Assembly: GCA_025449115.1 (NCBI GenBank)
Contig: JAHLKC010000242.1
Span: 1-31,480, forward strand
Direction: 5' to 3'
From: Chytridium lagenaria
Lineage: Eukaryota; Chytridiomycota; Chytridiomycetes; Chytridiales; Chytridiaceae
Length of the DNA stretch: 31,480 bases
Every line of letters starts with the position of its first letter. The stretch's first letter is position 1. Positions 11,299 through 22,080 of this stretch are shown here, piece after piece. Position numbers and translations under genes: made by a program. The notes under the pieces are model-generated. The model saw nothing but the letters and a program-made list of their open reading frames with translations, ran no database searches and was not told where the DNA came from.

Positions 11299-11808
11299 GC
11301 TGCTATATAAAATATTTAGAACAATAGAATAATAATATCGTAATCGCCTGTTCTCTCTTTCTTTTTTTTCTTTTTCTTTCCTTAAGTTAGGTGGTGGTGT
11401 CAGTCAGGACTCAGGATCTGCCAGCCGCACTATTACTGTATTTGGCGATAAGGCCTTGCGGAAAATTACGAAAGTTCGTTTGTACTCCAAAAGACCCTCG
11501 GGCGTTTTTAGCACCCACATTGGTGGTGAGTAAACAAAAACAGCCACCTCACAGTACCGACTCATCTGATGATTTCTGATCCCCATTGAAGATAAAGTCA
11601 GACCATAAAATGAGAAATGGAAGGTTCCTTGATGTTGGAGTAAGGGTCTATCACCGTTAATTGATAATGATCTTTGATTTGGTTTTTGAATAATAAAGGT
11701 TTAGGAGAGATAAGTTCGGAAAGGTTTGAGCTGCTAAACCTCGCTTCTACCATCCATTATAAAAATATCTAGCTCTCTAGTAAAAAGAGCAAAGGCCAGT
11801 ATCTAAAA
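11299..11808. other. Intergenic region between GRAM and DUF1640 genes
   Basis: It contains the GRAM-gene promoter side and the 3' flank of the DUF1640 gene. Short frames at 11391-11586 on either strand have no recognisable feature. Confidence 0.4.
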
Positions 11809-13352
11809 CTAAAAGATACAGATGAAATGTACAATCAAAAGACGTGGTCGGTTTTTATTGCGCAGTTGATAAATCTTGTAAGCACCTACACAGGCGACAA
11901 GGCCGACAATGAAATCTAAGAGTTAAAGTTAGAGTTAGTAACGTGAGCGGTGAGATGGGATGGAGCGGGAGAAACAATCAGTATGTTAGAGACATGAGCA
12001 TGAACAAGTTTAAGGAGGAATTCCACGAGAGCAAATCAAATGAAAAGGAGAAGGAAAGAAAACCATTCGTCTTTAGAGCATGACCACCCAACGCCAACCA
12101 CCAAATCCCTCAAGAAATCACCACAAAATAATATTTTAAAGAAAGCTTTATACTCACTTCTCAACCCCGCCCTCATCTCCTCCCTCATCCGATCCAACCT
12201 CCCCGCCAACACCCAACCTCCTCCTGAATCCTCTCCTCAGCTCTAACCACCAACCGTTCCAACTGTCCCGCCTCATCCAAAATCCTCGCCTTCTCCAAAT
12301 TTACATCCAATCTAACACCTCCATGCGCTCTCCCCACCTCCTCCACCATCGTATCCTGAATCTTGGCTACATCGCTAGAAATACGTTGGAGTTCCGCACG
12401 GAGAAGCGCAAAGTCGCCTCGCTCGAGAGATTGGATGTCACGACGGAGAGAGGAAAAGTCATGCTGTGATTCGAGGAGGAAAAGAGTCGAGTTCTTCGCG
12501 TCTAAACCATCGTGCGGGTGATGGTTTGCATGCTGTATAATAAAAACGGTTAAGGTTTTTAAAACTCACACTCTTTTCCCCCAAAAACCACCCTGCATCA
12601 TAACCCCATCCAAAGTATACGACAAAATGATAGACCTCTAAAACTCTACATCAAACCCAACCCACATCAACGATAATTCCCTGTAAACGCCAGACATAAA
12701 CATAAAAAAAAACAAAAAAACTGGACCAATTCCTTTCAGACCTTCGCATTTTCCATCAACCTAACCCCACAACAGAAAGCCTTAAAGCATAACAAAAAAT
12801 CTCTTTTCAACCCCTCCCTACTGCTCAATCGCTCACCTCTCCCCAACAGCCTCCGACACCAACGCAATGATCGCCGCACTCTGCACATCATCAAACCCTT
12901 CATTCTTCAACAAATCCGCAAACTTGGTGGTATCGAAACTCGGTTGCGCAGAGACCGTCGGGGATCTGACTCTCCCCATTTTCGGGCGTGAACTTGTCGG
13001 GATCGTGGGGGTGGTGGTGGGAGTTTGGCGGTGAGGATGACGATGATATCAAGGGGTCTGCAAGGGATAAGGCTTGTTAACGAGGTTGATGTCTTGAACC
13101 GTGTGAATACGTTTTCTGGCTTCTCAAGGAAGACGACACAGGGAAACACAACTATATTCGCATCCAAAGCTTACCTAATGTATCTGCTGTCCCATACCCT
13201 CTTCTCATTCCCGGACACATCATCCGTCTAGAAATCCGGCCCGGAACCATTTCAATCCTCTGACATACACCCATCCTCGCCATCCTGACTCCAGCAACCT
13301 CACACACTCCCGCAACAACACCCCTACTACTTGTAGAGATCCTATGATGCAT
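11809..13352 (-). CDS. Mitochondrial DUF1640/CCDC90 protein (MCUR1/Fmp32-like)
   Basis: Proposed exons are 13352-13175, 13057-12837, 12532-12158 and 11915-11809. Exon 1 encodes an Arg-rich, acid-poor leader fitting a mitochondrial presequence. Exon 2 contains SFDTTKFADLLKNEGFDDVQ, the FDTxxxxxxLExxGFxxxQ start of DUF1640. Exon 3 contains LERGDFALLRAELQR and RLDVNLEKARILDE, the core coiled-coil signature. Exon 4 ends with a membrane helix, FIVGLVACVGAYKIYQL. The family sits in the inner mitochondrial membrane; animal MCUR1 promotes calcium uptake and assembly of respiratory complexes, yeast Fmp32 relates to proline oxidation and complex IV. The spacing between exon 2 and exon 3 motifs equals that of MCUR1, so the 304-nt intron is real. 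Frame breaks lie near 12975, at the exon 2/3 junction and near 12212, mostly beside G runs, and suggest one-base indels. Confidence 0.75.
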
Positions 13353-13918
13353 CTTGAAAAAAATTTATTATTTAATGGAGCACATATCATAAAAGTGCCC
13401 CGAAAAGCCTGGAAGTCCGCATCAGGTACTTTATATAAAATAATCTCCATTTTTTTAATAAGTTGGTGATGTCGTAAAATAAAGGAAACCATGCTAACGA
13501 CGAAAAGAAAAAAATCTCACAAAAATGCCATAACCCATTTTTCACCTCAAAACCAAAAAACTCTGTCAAAAAAAAAAGGGGGGGAGAACAAGAAAAGTAA
13601 CAGCCCGACAGTCGAAAAAGAAGAGCTGTAAAAAGTAACTCTCTAATGGTGACGGGGGAAGATAAACGATACAAAGAAGTAGACACACAAAAGAGAGGTT
13701 TTTCAATAGTGAAACGAGGCACAACAAAAAAACAAATATAAAAACGAATTACTAAGGGATTCTTCCATGTCACTTCGGAGAATAGCATCCGACTAAAACC
13801 AATAACACGAGAAGGAATATAGGAGGGTAAGGGGAGTTGAGGGGTATCAAAGAAACCGAAAATTAAAAAAAAAAAAACAATGGAGCATTTTAACAAAAAA
13901 AACGAAAAAAAAAAAGTC
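13353..13918. other. Intergenic region between DUF1640 and MAP2K genes
   Basis: A-rich on the plus strand. The long Phe-rich minus-strand frame (13387-13941) runs out of the MAP2K 3' end and looks like low-complexity noise. No RNA gene was seen. Confidence 0.4.
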
Positions 13919-15165
13919 TCAACCCTCAAAGTAAGAAGCAATATGTTGCGCCCATTCGGAAAGATCGATACCTTCCCTCACAGCCCTCACAAGGTAAGGG
14001 TGTTGCAACAGAGTCTCAGGTCCAGGTCGATGCGCAGGGTCTTTGGTCACACTAAAAAAAAACGAGTTAAAAAACATTAGGTCATTAAGCAAAAAGAAAA
14101 GAAAAAAAAAATGTAAAGGAAAATCCTCACTCACCTATGCGCAATCAGATCCTCAAAATCAGCCGAAAACCTCCCCGCCGGCAAAGTCGGTGGCGGTTTT
14201 TCCCCAATATAACTAATAAGATCAAAGAGCGACATGGGGGGATGTCCTTCAGGCGGGTACGGGAACCTCCCTGTGGACATTTCAATCAACGATAACCCCA
14301 ATGACCAGATATCCGAGACGACGCTATAGTCTTGACCAGATTGGATGCGCTCGGGAGCAAGGTAGCCTTGGGTTCCCGTGAATGTACGGGCCTTGGTGTT
14401 GACGACTTCTTTGGAGACACCGAAATCGGCTATTTTGATTTGACCGCGCGTGTTGAGGAGGATGTTGGAAGGTTTGATGTCTAAAGTAATTCGAATTTAG
14501 TTTCGGGGAGTCGAAAAGTGGCGAATATCCAGGCTTGATCAATTAAAAAATACAACAAACCTCGATGCACAATACTCTTCTCCGTCAGATAAACCAGCCC
14601 CCAAAGCACATGCACCGCAATCCTGACTACAACCGCCTCTGGGATCGGTCCAAACCGTCTATAGATTCCATCCAAACTACCCAAATCCATATACTCCATG
14701 ATAATGGAAACGTAACCGTCATGCGAGAACGCACCAAACGAGGAGACAATATACTCGGACCGACAGATGTGCAGAATTTTGAGCTCAGCTTTAAGATGTT
14801 TTTCGGCGCGTTTCCGGTCATTTTCATCATCAACGTTGACGGAGATGTTCTAAGGAAGAAAGTGGTTATTACGTCTTAGCTTTGTAAAAAAAAATTGCAG
14901 AGGATGAATCGATGAGCCTTCAAAGACTCACCTTTCTTGCCATGATAGAGTTAGTGGGCTTGTGAAGGACTTTTGACACGGAACCGCCAGACCCGGCACC
15001 CAATTCCTCGATAAATTGGAAATCCTTGTCCTTAAATTTGACCTCGCCCTCTGGAAAGAGAAGGAGCGGGTCAGTGGTGGTGGGGACAACACCTCCGACG
15101 GTAGCGTGGGTGCCGGGGGCGATGACGAGCTTTGGGGCCTTGAGTTTTCTTGCTGGTGATGCCAT
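13919..15165 (-). CDS. MAP kinase kinase (STE7/MEK family)
   Basis: Four exons (15165-14932, 14849-14561, 14480-14135, 14051-13919) with introns of 80-83 nt join perfectly in phase, giving 333 aa. The glycine loop is LGAGSGGSV (55-63). The ATP-binding Lys78 is the last codon of exon 1, in IMARK. The helix-C Glu is about E100, the catalytic loop is HRDIKPSN (173-180), split across an intron at Asp175, and the DFG motif starts at 193. The activation segment reads DFGVSKEVVNTKARTFTGT then APER; Thr203 and Thr207 fit the S/T-x3-S/T phosphorylation pattern of MAP2Ks. An N-terminal basic-hydrophobic stretch (RKLKAPKLVI, 6-15) fits a MAPK docking site. The protein is a cytoplasmic kinase that phosphorylates a MAPK. 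The N-lobe looks Ste7/MEK-like and the loop Mkk-like, so mating versus cell-wall pathway is undecided. It is short, close to the bare catalytic domain. Confidence 0.92.
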
Positions 15166-16909
15166 TTGATTGGAGGATTAAATAGTGAGAGGAGGGGATG
15201 AGGCTTGCTAACGTTGGTTGTAGGCCAAGAATACGGATAACTGCTGTATGGGAAACGGGTGGGTTAGATCATGGAAGACCCAAAGTATCATCCGTTAGGC
15301 GTAGTCCAGCTAAGCATCGTCAGTCCCAACAGATTAAATAACCCTTTATATCTGGCGTGGCGGAGATGGCTTTCATGGTTCAGGTGAATGTGAAAGGGGT
15401 GTAGGGCAGTAGTATTCATTGCAGCGTCATCCAGTCATCCAAATTGCTGTAACTACCAAGAACAATGAAGAAAACACCGTGTTGTTTCTAATCCTGATAT
15501 CTCATCACTAATCCGAAGCAGCCTTCTTAAGATCCAGCTAGCTGTAATAACCTAATCACCACATTACAGACTGTCTCCCAAGCTCCGTTGGCAATCCGTG
15601 GGCTTCAATCTAGCTTTGGAAAAAACACTTTGAGAGCTTACCGTAAAGAAGGCTTTTGTCTCCCAGTTCAAGAATGGATGATGATTCTCGAGACGTGATG
15701 GAGCAGGTTGATGACTACCTTCTTTTTTTCTTTCTTTTTTTTTTTTGGTCCTTAAGCGAATCCTTTTGCCAAGCAATCCTTATGTAGTTGAAGCTCTACG
15801 CGGATAAAAGATGTAGGACTTGACGGTGGATGCTAATGGAAGTGAAAGGCAGAGGGTTTGATAAACGGCCGCTTCTCCCTTTTTATCTGGGCGGCGTATG
15901 GTGTAAAGTTATGTAGAGGCGGTGAGTGTGTGGTTGGTGAATTGGGGATGAATGGAGATGAGGTTTGATGGATGATGACGAAGTATGGTAGGTGAAGGGA
16001 ACACCAATTGCTTTTTTCTCTGCTTTCTAGAATTTCATGATTTGTTCATTCGAAATTTAAGGGGGCAAGTTCAAAAATAATAATGCGCAATTATTTATTT
16101 TGAACGCTCTGTTCTGCGCGTCGTTTTATTACTGCTCATCGATGACATGCAGTGCTCCTACGAGTTGTAGCCCGTTTGAAGCGATCTTTGTTGCGAGCAC
16201 CTTTTTTCTCATCATGCTGTATGTGTTGCCATACTTCTTATCGTCTTTTGCTCCTTAGTTTGTGTTCATATTTTCAATAATATCTATACGCGACACAAGT
16301 ACTTTGGCTTCCTCGATCTGATTGTCGTGCTTTAATAACCCCCCGTAAACTGAATGAACACACTAAATACGTATGTATTGCAGGTAGCTAGTCAAAATCA
16401 CGGATCTAACTCACCACTGCACTGCACCCACTGCAACAGGATGGAATGAATTACAATGAATGGGTAAATGTAAGCAAGTAGTTTTTACTCTGATGCCCAT
16501 GGAAATATATGGTTACATGATAGTAAAATACATATTGCGGACATGACGAATATGATGTTGACAATTATTATATATGGGTGGGTTGCAAAACAAAATTATG
16601 TTGACAATTCCATCACAAACATGAAAAAAGTAAGGTTCATTTAATTACTTCTTATTCTTGGCTGTAAATCCTCCTTCTAATTAACCATATCTCTTTGATC
16701 CACTCCACCCGACGATCACCGTTAACTATCAACAACGGATATTTATATATTATTTATTTATTTATATTTATTTATTTATTTAGTAGTAAAAAAAACAAAA
16801 AACAACACTGGTGAACGGCCCGTCAACCATCAAACCTCTAAAAGTTGTTTTCAATCCAAAACACACTCTTCACTAAACACACATACACGCAGAGCATTTG
16901 GAAGGAAGG
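15166..16909. promoter_or_regulatory. Divergent intergenic region between MAP2K and the glycosyltransferase
   Basis: These 1.7 kb separate two divergently transcribed genes and so should hold both promoters. Visible structure: a T/C-rich tract at 15719-15746 and a TTTA/TTTATA microsatellite at 16741-16782, about 130 bp upstream of the glycosyltransferase start. No TATA or factor site can be assigned with confidence, and no gene was recognised. Confidence 0.5.
16741..16782. repeat. TTTA-type microsatellite
   Basis: An imperfect tract of ATTT/TTTA units interrupted by TATATA, forming a very AT-rich stretch upstream of the glycosyltransferase start. Confidence 0.85.
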
Positions 16910-19900
16910 ATGCTGGAAAAGATGGCACCCAAGAGGGTGCGCAAGCGTCGTCTCATCATCATCTGTGCTGCCCTCCTCATCCTGTTCCTGGCAGTGCCTT
17001 CAAGAGGGAGAAGAGGTTTAAACAATATACCACCTGCTGTAGCCGTCGGTGCAGACACCAATGCTATCAACGGTCATCAACATGACATTGACATGAATGA
17101 AGATAGCAGTCCTTCTATGGATGATGATGATGCAGGACTCGTAGCTGAAGAAAACGACCTGCAGCAACAAACACAACAACATTACAACCTTAAAGATGAT
17201 CAAGGAAGACCACCACCTTTACCCCAACCTCATCATCAGCAACAGCAGCAACCCATCCTCAACGCCAACATCCTTGAAAGACATCCCCCAAGCCACAACA
17301 ACCCTGTCCAAGAAGAAGATGATAGTGACAACGACGACGGTCCTCCTCCCGCTCCCGCCATCCCCAACAATTTTGACCAGCAACATCAACCCTTGAACAA
17401 AGATGTAGACAAAAAGCCTCGCGTGGATGCATTTGGAAGAGTTCGAAAGCCTCCATCTGCAGAGGACACGGAACCAAATGATGTTGATGGCGAGGTTGCC
17501 AAGATTGACGGCAAGTTTGAACCCTTGCACCATCAAGAAAAGGGTGAGAACGAAAAGGTCGTGTTAAAGATTCACGAGAGGCAGAGCGATGAAAGGGAGG
17601 AGGTTTTGCAGATGGATGATAAAGACGGTGACGACATTGAGGAGGAGCCTCAGCGGGATGTAGAGAAGAAGGACGTAGAGGAGGGCGAGTGTCAAAGATC
17701 TGAAGACGGACTTTGCTTGAATAAGGCTCTCGAAAAGCCTGATGAAGCTCAGAATGATTCTGATAAAATCCAGTTGGTAAGTCTTGGACGATCAAACAGG
17801 ATAACACATCTCACACCTGTTTCTTCCGATAGCCTGTAAAAGATGACGACATTCCTCTAGACAAAGCACCCCACCACCTTAACAACGATACCATCACCCC
17901 CGACTCTCTCAAATGGCGTTTCGTCTGCATCATTGGCAACTCCCAACGCATCGACGACGCCTTGCGTTCCCACAAGATGTGGGGCAGTATCTTCCCCTCC
18001 TTCTGGTACATCTGGGGCAAAGAAGACCCCACAACCCCCGACTCCATCAAACTTACACAATCGTCCACCTCGGACCCTCTCCTTCAAACTCACTTCCACA
18101 TCTACCGCACCCCGGATAAAAAAACCTGGTCTCAAGGCATCGCCCACCTCCTGCCACTCGCGAGACAAAAGTACGCATGCGAATACATCTTTACCCATGA
18201 TGACGATCTCGACTTCTCAGCAAAGGATCGGAGACCTTTGCATGAGGTTTTGGTGACATTGCTTGCAACCCATCAGCCCGCTGTGGCAGGGTTCCCATGG
18301 ACAGTTGGGGATCAATCCAACGATGGTACGCGTCGTATTGAAGCCGCGTTCAACGAATCCGACGTAGCGCCTCTCGCCTACTTTGATTCCGGAATGGTGT
18401 TATACCATCACTCTATCGTTGACTTGTTTATCCCGTATGCACCTAGAGGCGAAGGAGGGTTCCACGGAGACTGGTCGTTATGCGCACACTTTCTGAATCT
18501 GTTTGCACCGTTCACGTTCAAAGGTGCGGCGGTGAGGTTTAACGCGTTGACGTACCGTAACATGATATCGCTGGATAATGTGCCCGTGGATCAACGTGCT
18601 GTTGTGGAGGTCACGGAGGAAGGGTTGGCGGTTCATGAGGGTAGTCGACATCCCTATGAATACGTGTTTAACAAAAAATATATGGCGTTCTTGTCGAGCG
18701 GGATGCATGGGTTGTCGGTGAGATGGGGGAGGGGATGGAACCTTACGATGTGCATTGGAGGGTGGAAACCCCCTCTGTCCCATCCCTATCCATAACAGAT
18801 CTCATACACACGGATAAACGTCCACCATTTCGACCTTCCCAGCCACCACCGTGTTGGACAACATCTCAGCCTTTTACGATCTATCGCATGACGCGTTGTC
18901 AGGCAACGCGTTCTTACAGTCACTCACCAAGAATGAATTGAGACATCATGTGGATGGACGAGGGGAGGGTGCATTCCGATTTGAAATCCATGTGTTTACA
19001 ATGGATCGCCGGGAATCCTTTGATAGGTTATGGTCCTCCATCAATGCAGCCAACCCCATCACCCGAAACATCCGGATCATCATCCACGTTGATCGTCCGA
19101 ACGCCACTTACGAGTCCCGTGCTGCTGTGTGGACTTTAAGGAGTACATGACGCATCTGCGGTCGTTGACGTCAAGTCATGGAGGTGTGGAGCTTCGACAA
19201 AGCACGTCGGTGCATGGATTGAGACAGATGATGTTAGATGCATGGACACCGAATGATCGGAGAACTTTTGCAGTGTTCTTGGAGGATGATGTGGAGGTGT
19301 CCCCGCATTTCTTGGAATACGCGGAACAGATGGTGGGAGGTACTTGTTCCCTGGTGCATCCCGTGAACAAGGCTCGGAGAGGTGTATGGGGATCAGTTTG
19401 TATAATCTACGGTATGAGGAGGTGAATGAACGCGGATGGGTACCGGAAACAGGACCAGAGTACCGACCTTATGTGCTTCAGCATCCGCAAAGTTGGGTGC
19501 GGTGTGGGTACCTGATGCTTGGTCGCAGTTCATTGGATGGGTCGCGTCGCTACCGAATGATTTCGAGCCGCTCATACCCATGTCTTTGACGAATCGATGG
19601 CCCGAGACCGGAGTTGGAAGAAATACTTGATGCGGTTTATGGTTGAAACGGGTCGATACATGGTGTACCCGAATTTCCCGGGCAATTACTCATTATCGAC
19701 GAATCATGTGGAGGTTGGGACGAATGAGAAGGCGGGGAAGAGATTGGAGGAGTTGAGGGGAAGATTTAGGGTGCCACTGTTGAAGCTTGCGGAGATTGTG
19801 GGGAGTAGCGCTGCGGTGGTTGGGTCACGGAACGGGAGCTGTTTTATTTGAGATCGGTTGCGGTGATTGGAGAGAGGGTTGGGTTGAATTTGACGGCGGG

Positions 19901-21076
19901 GGCGGCAATGACAACGTTGAATACGTTTGGGAAGGTAAAAGATGGGGGTGAAGAACGTAAAAATGACGACACGTTGGATGATGCAGAAACATCAGTGGAT
20001 GCAGTCCAAAAAACCAAAAGTCGACGTATACTCCCCCCTCTCATTCCTTCATCTCACGTCCTCCCATCCCTTAAATCCCTCGAAGTCTTTGACTCCACCT
20101 TTCAACCCTCCTCAACATCACCACCCTCCTCACCACATCCAAATCCGACCGCCTTTGACAAGTGCACCATGGTGATGCCCGTCTTCTCCCGTCACGCCAC
20201 CCTCCTCGACCGTCTCGAATACTACCACACCCACCCTCTCCTCTCCTCTATCATCGTAGTCTGGAACAACCCCACCGTCCAACCCCCTCCATAGCACCCC
20301 ACATCTCCTCCCGCAAACGCGCAATGCAATACAAGAAGAAAAAGAAGGGCAAACTCAACGTCTTCTTCATCCCAATCCACATTAAAATCCAACCCTTCAA
20401 CTCCATGAACAACCGCTACCTTCCGTTCCCAGAACTCACCACCGACTGCGTGGTTAGCATGGACGACGATTGGGATATGCCACACGATCACATCACCTTT
20501 GCTATTCAACTCTGGCAGGCCCAGTTTTTTAATCACATTGTTGGTTTCAAACATCTGGGTCGTCAACATTTCCGTGGACGTGACGGGAAATGGAATTACA
20601 GAAAAGCCGATGACGCTGTCAGTATCATGCTCCCCTCAGGAGCCGTATACCATCGTCGTTTCCACTCCATCTACTCTTACGTCCTCCCGGCATCCTCCCG
20701 CCGCACCGTGGATCAATTGACCAACTGCGATGATATACTATTCAACATGATGGTAGCCAACACGACGGGGAACGCGCCTGTTGTGATTGATGTGTTTGCC
20801 AAGAGTCTTGATATGGGTGGGTTGTGGAAAGAACCGGATCATTTGAAAAAGCGGAGTGAATGCTTGCAGGAGTTTTCGAGGGATGTGTTTGGGGGGATGC
20901 CGTTGAGGTATAGTTTGAGTGTGGTGAAGGGACGGAAGGCGAATGGTGTTTTGCCGAGTTTAAGGGAGTTGGTGGTTGTGAGCGAGTTAGGGAGTGGCGG
21001 GGCGGAGACGGGTGGGGAGGTTGCGAAGAATCGTGTGCCGCATAAGGGGGTGAAGCGCGGTCGTGGGGCACATTGA
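16910..21076 (+). CDS. Type II membrane multi-domain glycosyltransferase ending in an exostosin (GT64) domain, frame-disrupted
   Basis: Exon 1 starts at the ATG at 16910 (MLEKMAPKRVRKRR) and ends at 17776; a GTAAGT...ATAG intron (17777-17832) joins exon 2 in phase. A basic tail and a short membrane helix (15-30) give Golgi-type type II topology. A long Asp/Glu/Gln/His/Pro-rich stem follows (about 32-310). Domain 1 (about 17905-18780) begins KWRFVCIIGNSQR and has FTHDDDLDF, a DxD-type metal site. Domain 2 (about 18970-19830) has EIHVFTMDRRESFDRL, FLEDDVEVSPHFLEYAEQM, SWKKYLMRF and YMVYPNFPGNY, as in a GT2-like eukaryotic group. Domain 3 (about 20160-20920) has VVWNNP, NNRYLPFPEL, VSMDDDWDMPHD, TNCDDILFN and GGMPLRYS, diagnostic of the exostosin GT64 fold. 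Frame changes occur near 18790, 18850, 19130, 19340, 19500, 19600, 19840 and 20290. The likely product is a wall or capsule polysaccharide; the sugars are unknown. Confidence 0.75.
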
Positions 21077-22080
21077 GTGTGTTAAAAGACGATATTTTTT
21101 TTGTCCCTTGTAAAGTGAGGCTCTGCATCTTTGTTTATTTTTCTTACTTCTCTCATGTTTTTGGCTGTCACATCACCCAAACTTTTACTATTTATTTTCT
21201 TCTATAGTTTCTTGTCTCTCCATTTCTTTCTTTCTTCTCTTTGTTGGTTTTGAAAGATGTGGAGAGACGATGGGACGATGTCTTTGCGGGTTTTCGCGAT
21301 AAATAATCAAATTTACGTATATAATATATAATATCACAATGATATTCTCCTCTTTTATATTCGGAAATGCATTTTGGTGTTTTAGTCAGACGTAACTGCC
21401 AGTCTGCCAACAACTTCTACTACCGGCCGCCGTATGAGGATATTCCTCTCTACCGCCTCACGCAATCACTGTGCTACAATAAGAAACTAATCCACCGTTG
21501 TTTCATTCCGAGTAAAGAAAAAAACAAGAACATCGAAAGCCTGTCTATCCCATGTCAGTGAGCCCTCCACGCTACAACGAATTTCTTTTCTTCGTTTTCA
21601 AGAATTTGCCGTTGAAAAATTTGGCGGAGCCATCGTTTTGTATCTCCCCTTCATTCCAATCATTCCATCTCAACACCATCAGGACACTGCTCGTCCATTC
21701 TTGCGTGTTTGATCGACTCGCTCTACTGATATTCATCGGTCACCGGCTCAAGTGTTTGGAGGACTGTTGAGAAGGAGGCGAGAGAGAGCAGGCTCCACAT
21801 ACTCTGTTGTTGACAGCATTCAGGGCTGACTCACCCCATTCATAGTGCACATTCATTCTTCATAAGGTGAGGTTTCTTTGCCTTAAAGTAGTGATAAACG
21901 ACACTGCCGTCATTGGTGATTCTCCGTCCCATGTATGCAATGCGGTCTCGTCGTCTCATGCATGCATGCCATATCCATCCTCAAATCTCCGCCCCGAATT
22001 AAGTCTCCGCTGTGCATGCGATCCCGTCACTTTTTTCTAACCGATTCTTTGATCCCCGCCAGACTACACCCGCGACCACC
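21077..22080. other. Intergenic region between the glycosyltransferase and the coiled-coil gene
   Basis: It holds the 3' flank of the glycosyltransferase (T-rich, 21085-21230) and the upstream region of the coiled-coil gene. A GCATGCATGC-like motif lies at about 21958-21968, and another TGCATGCG at 22013-22020, just before the coding start; these are possible regulatory sites without further support. Short plus-strand frames at 21367-21770 show no recognisable domain. Confidence 0.4.

Noticed and set aside
13387..13941. 184-aa Phe-rich minus-strand frame downstream of the MAP2K
   Set aside because: Low complexity and reading out of an A-rich plus strand; the MAP2K stop lies inside it in another frame.
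18780..20300. Programmed ribosomal frameshifting in the glycosyltransferase gene
   Set aside because: There are too many switches, in both directions, with no shared slippery motif; indels are simpler.
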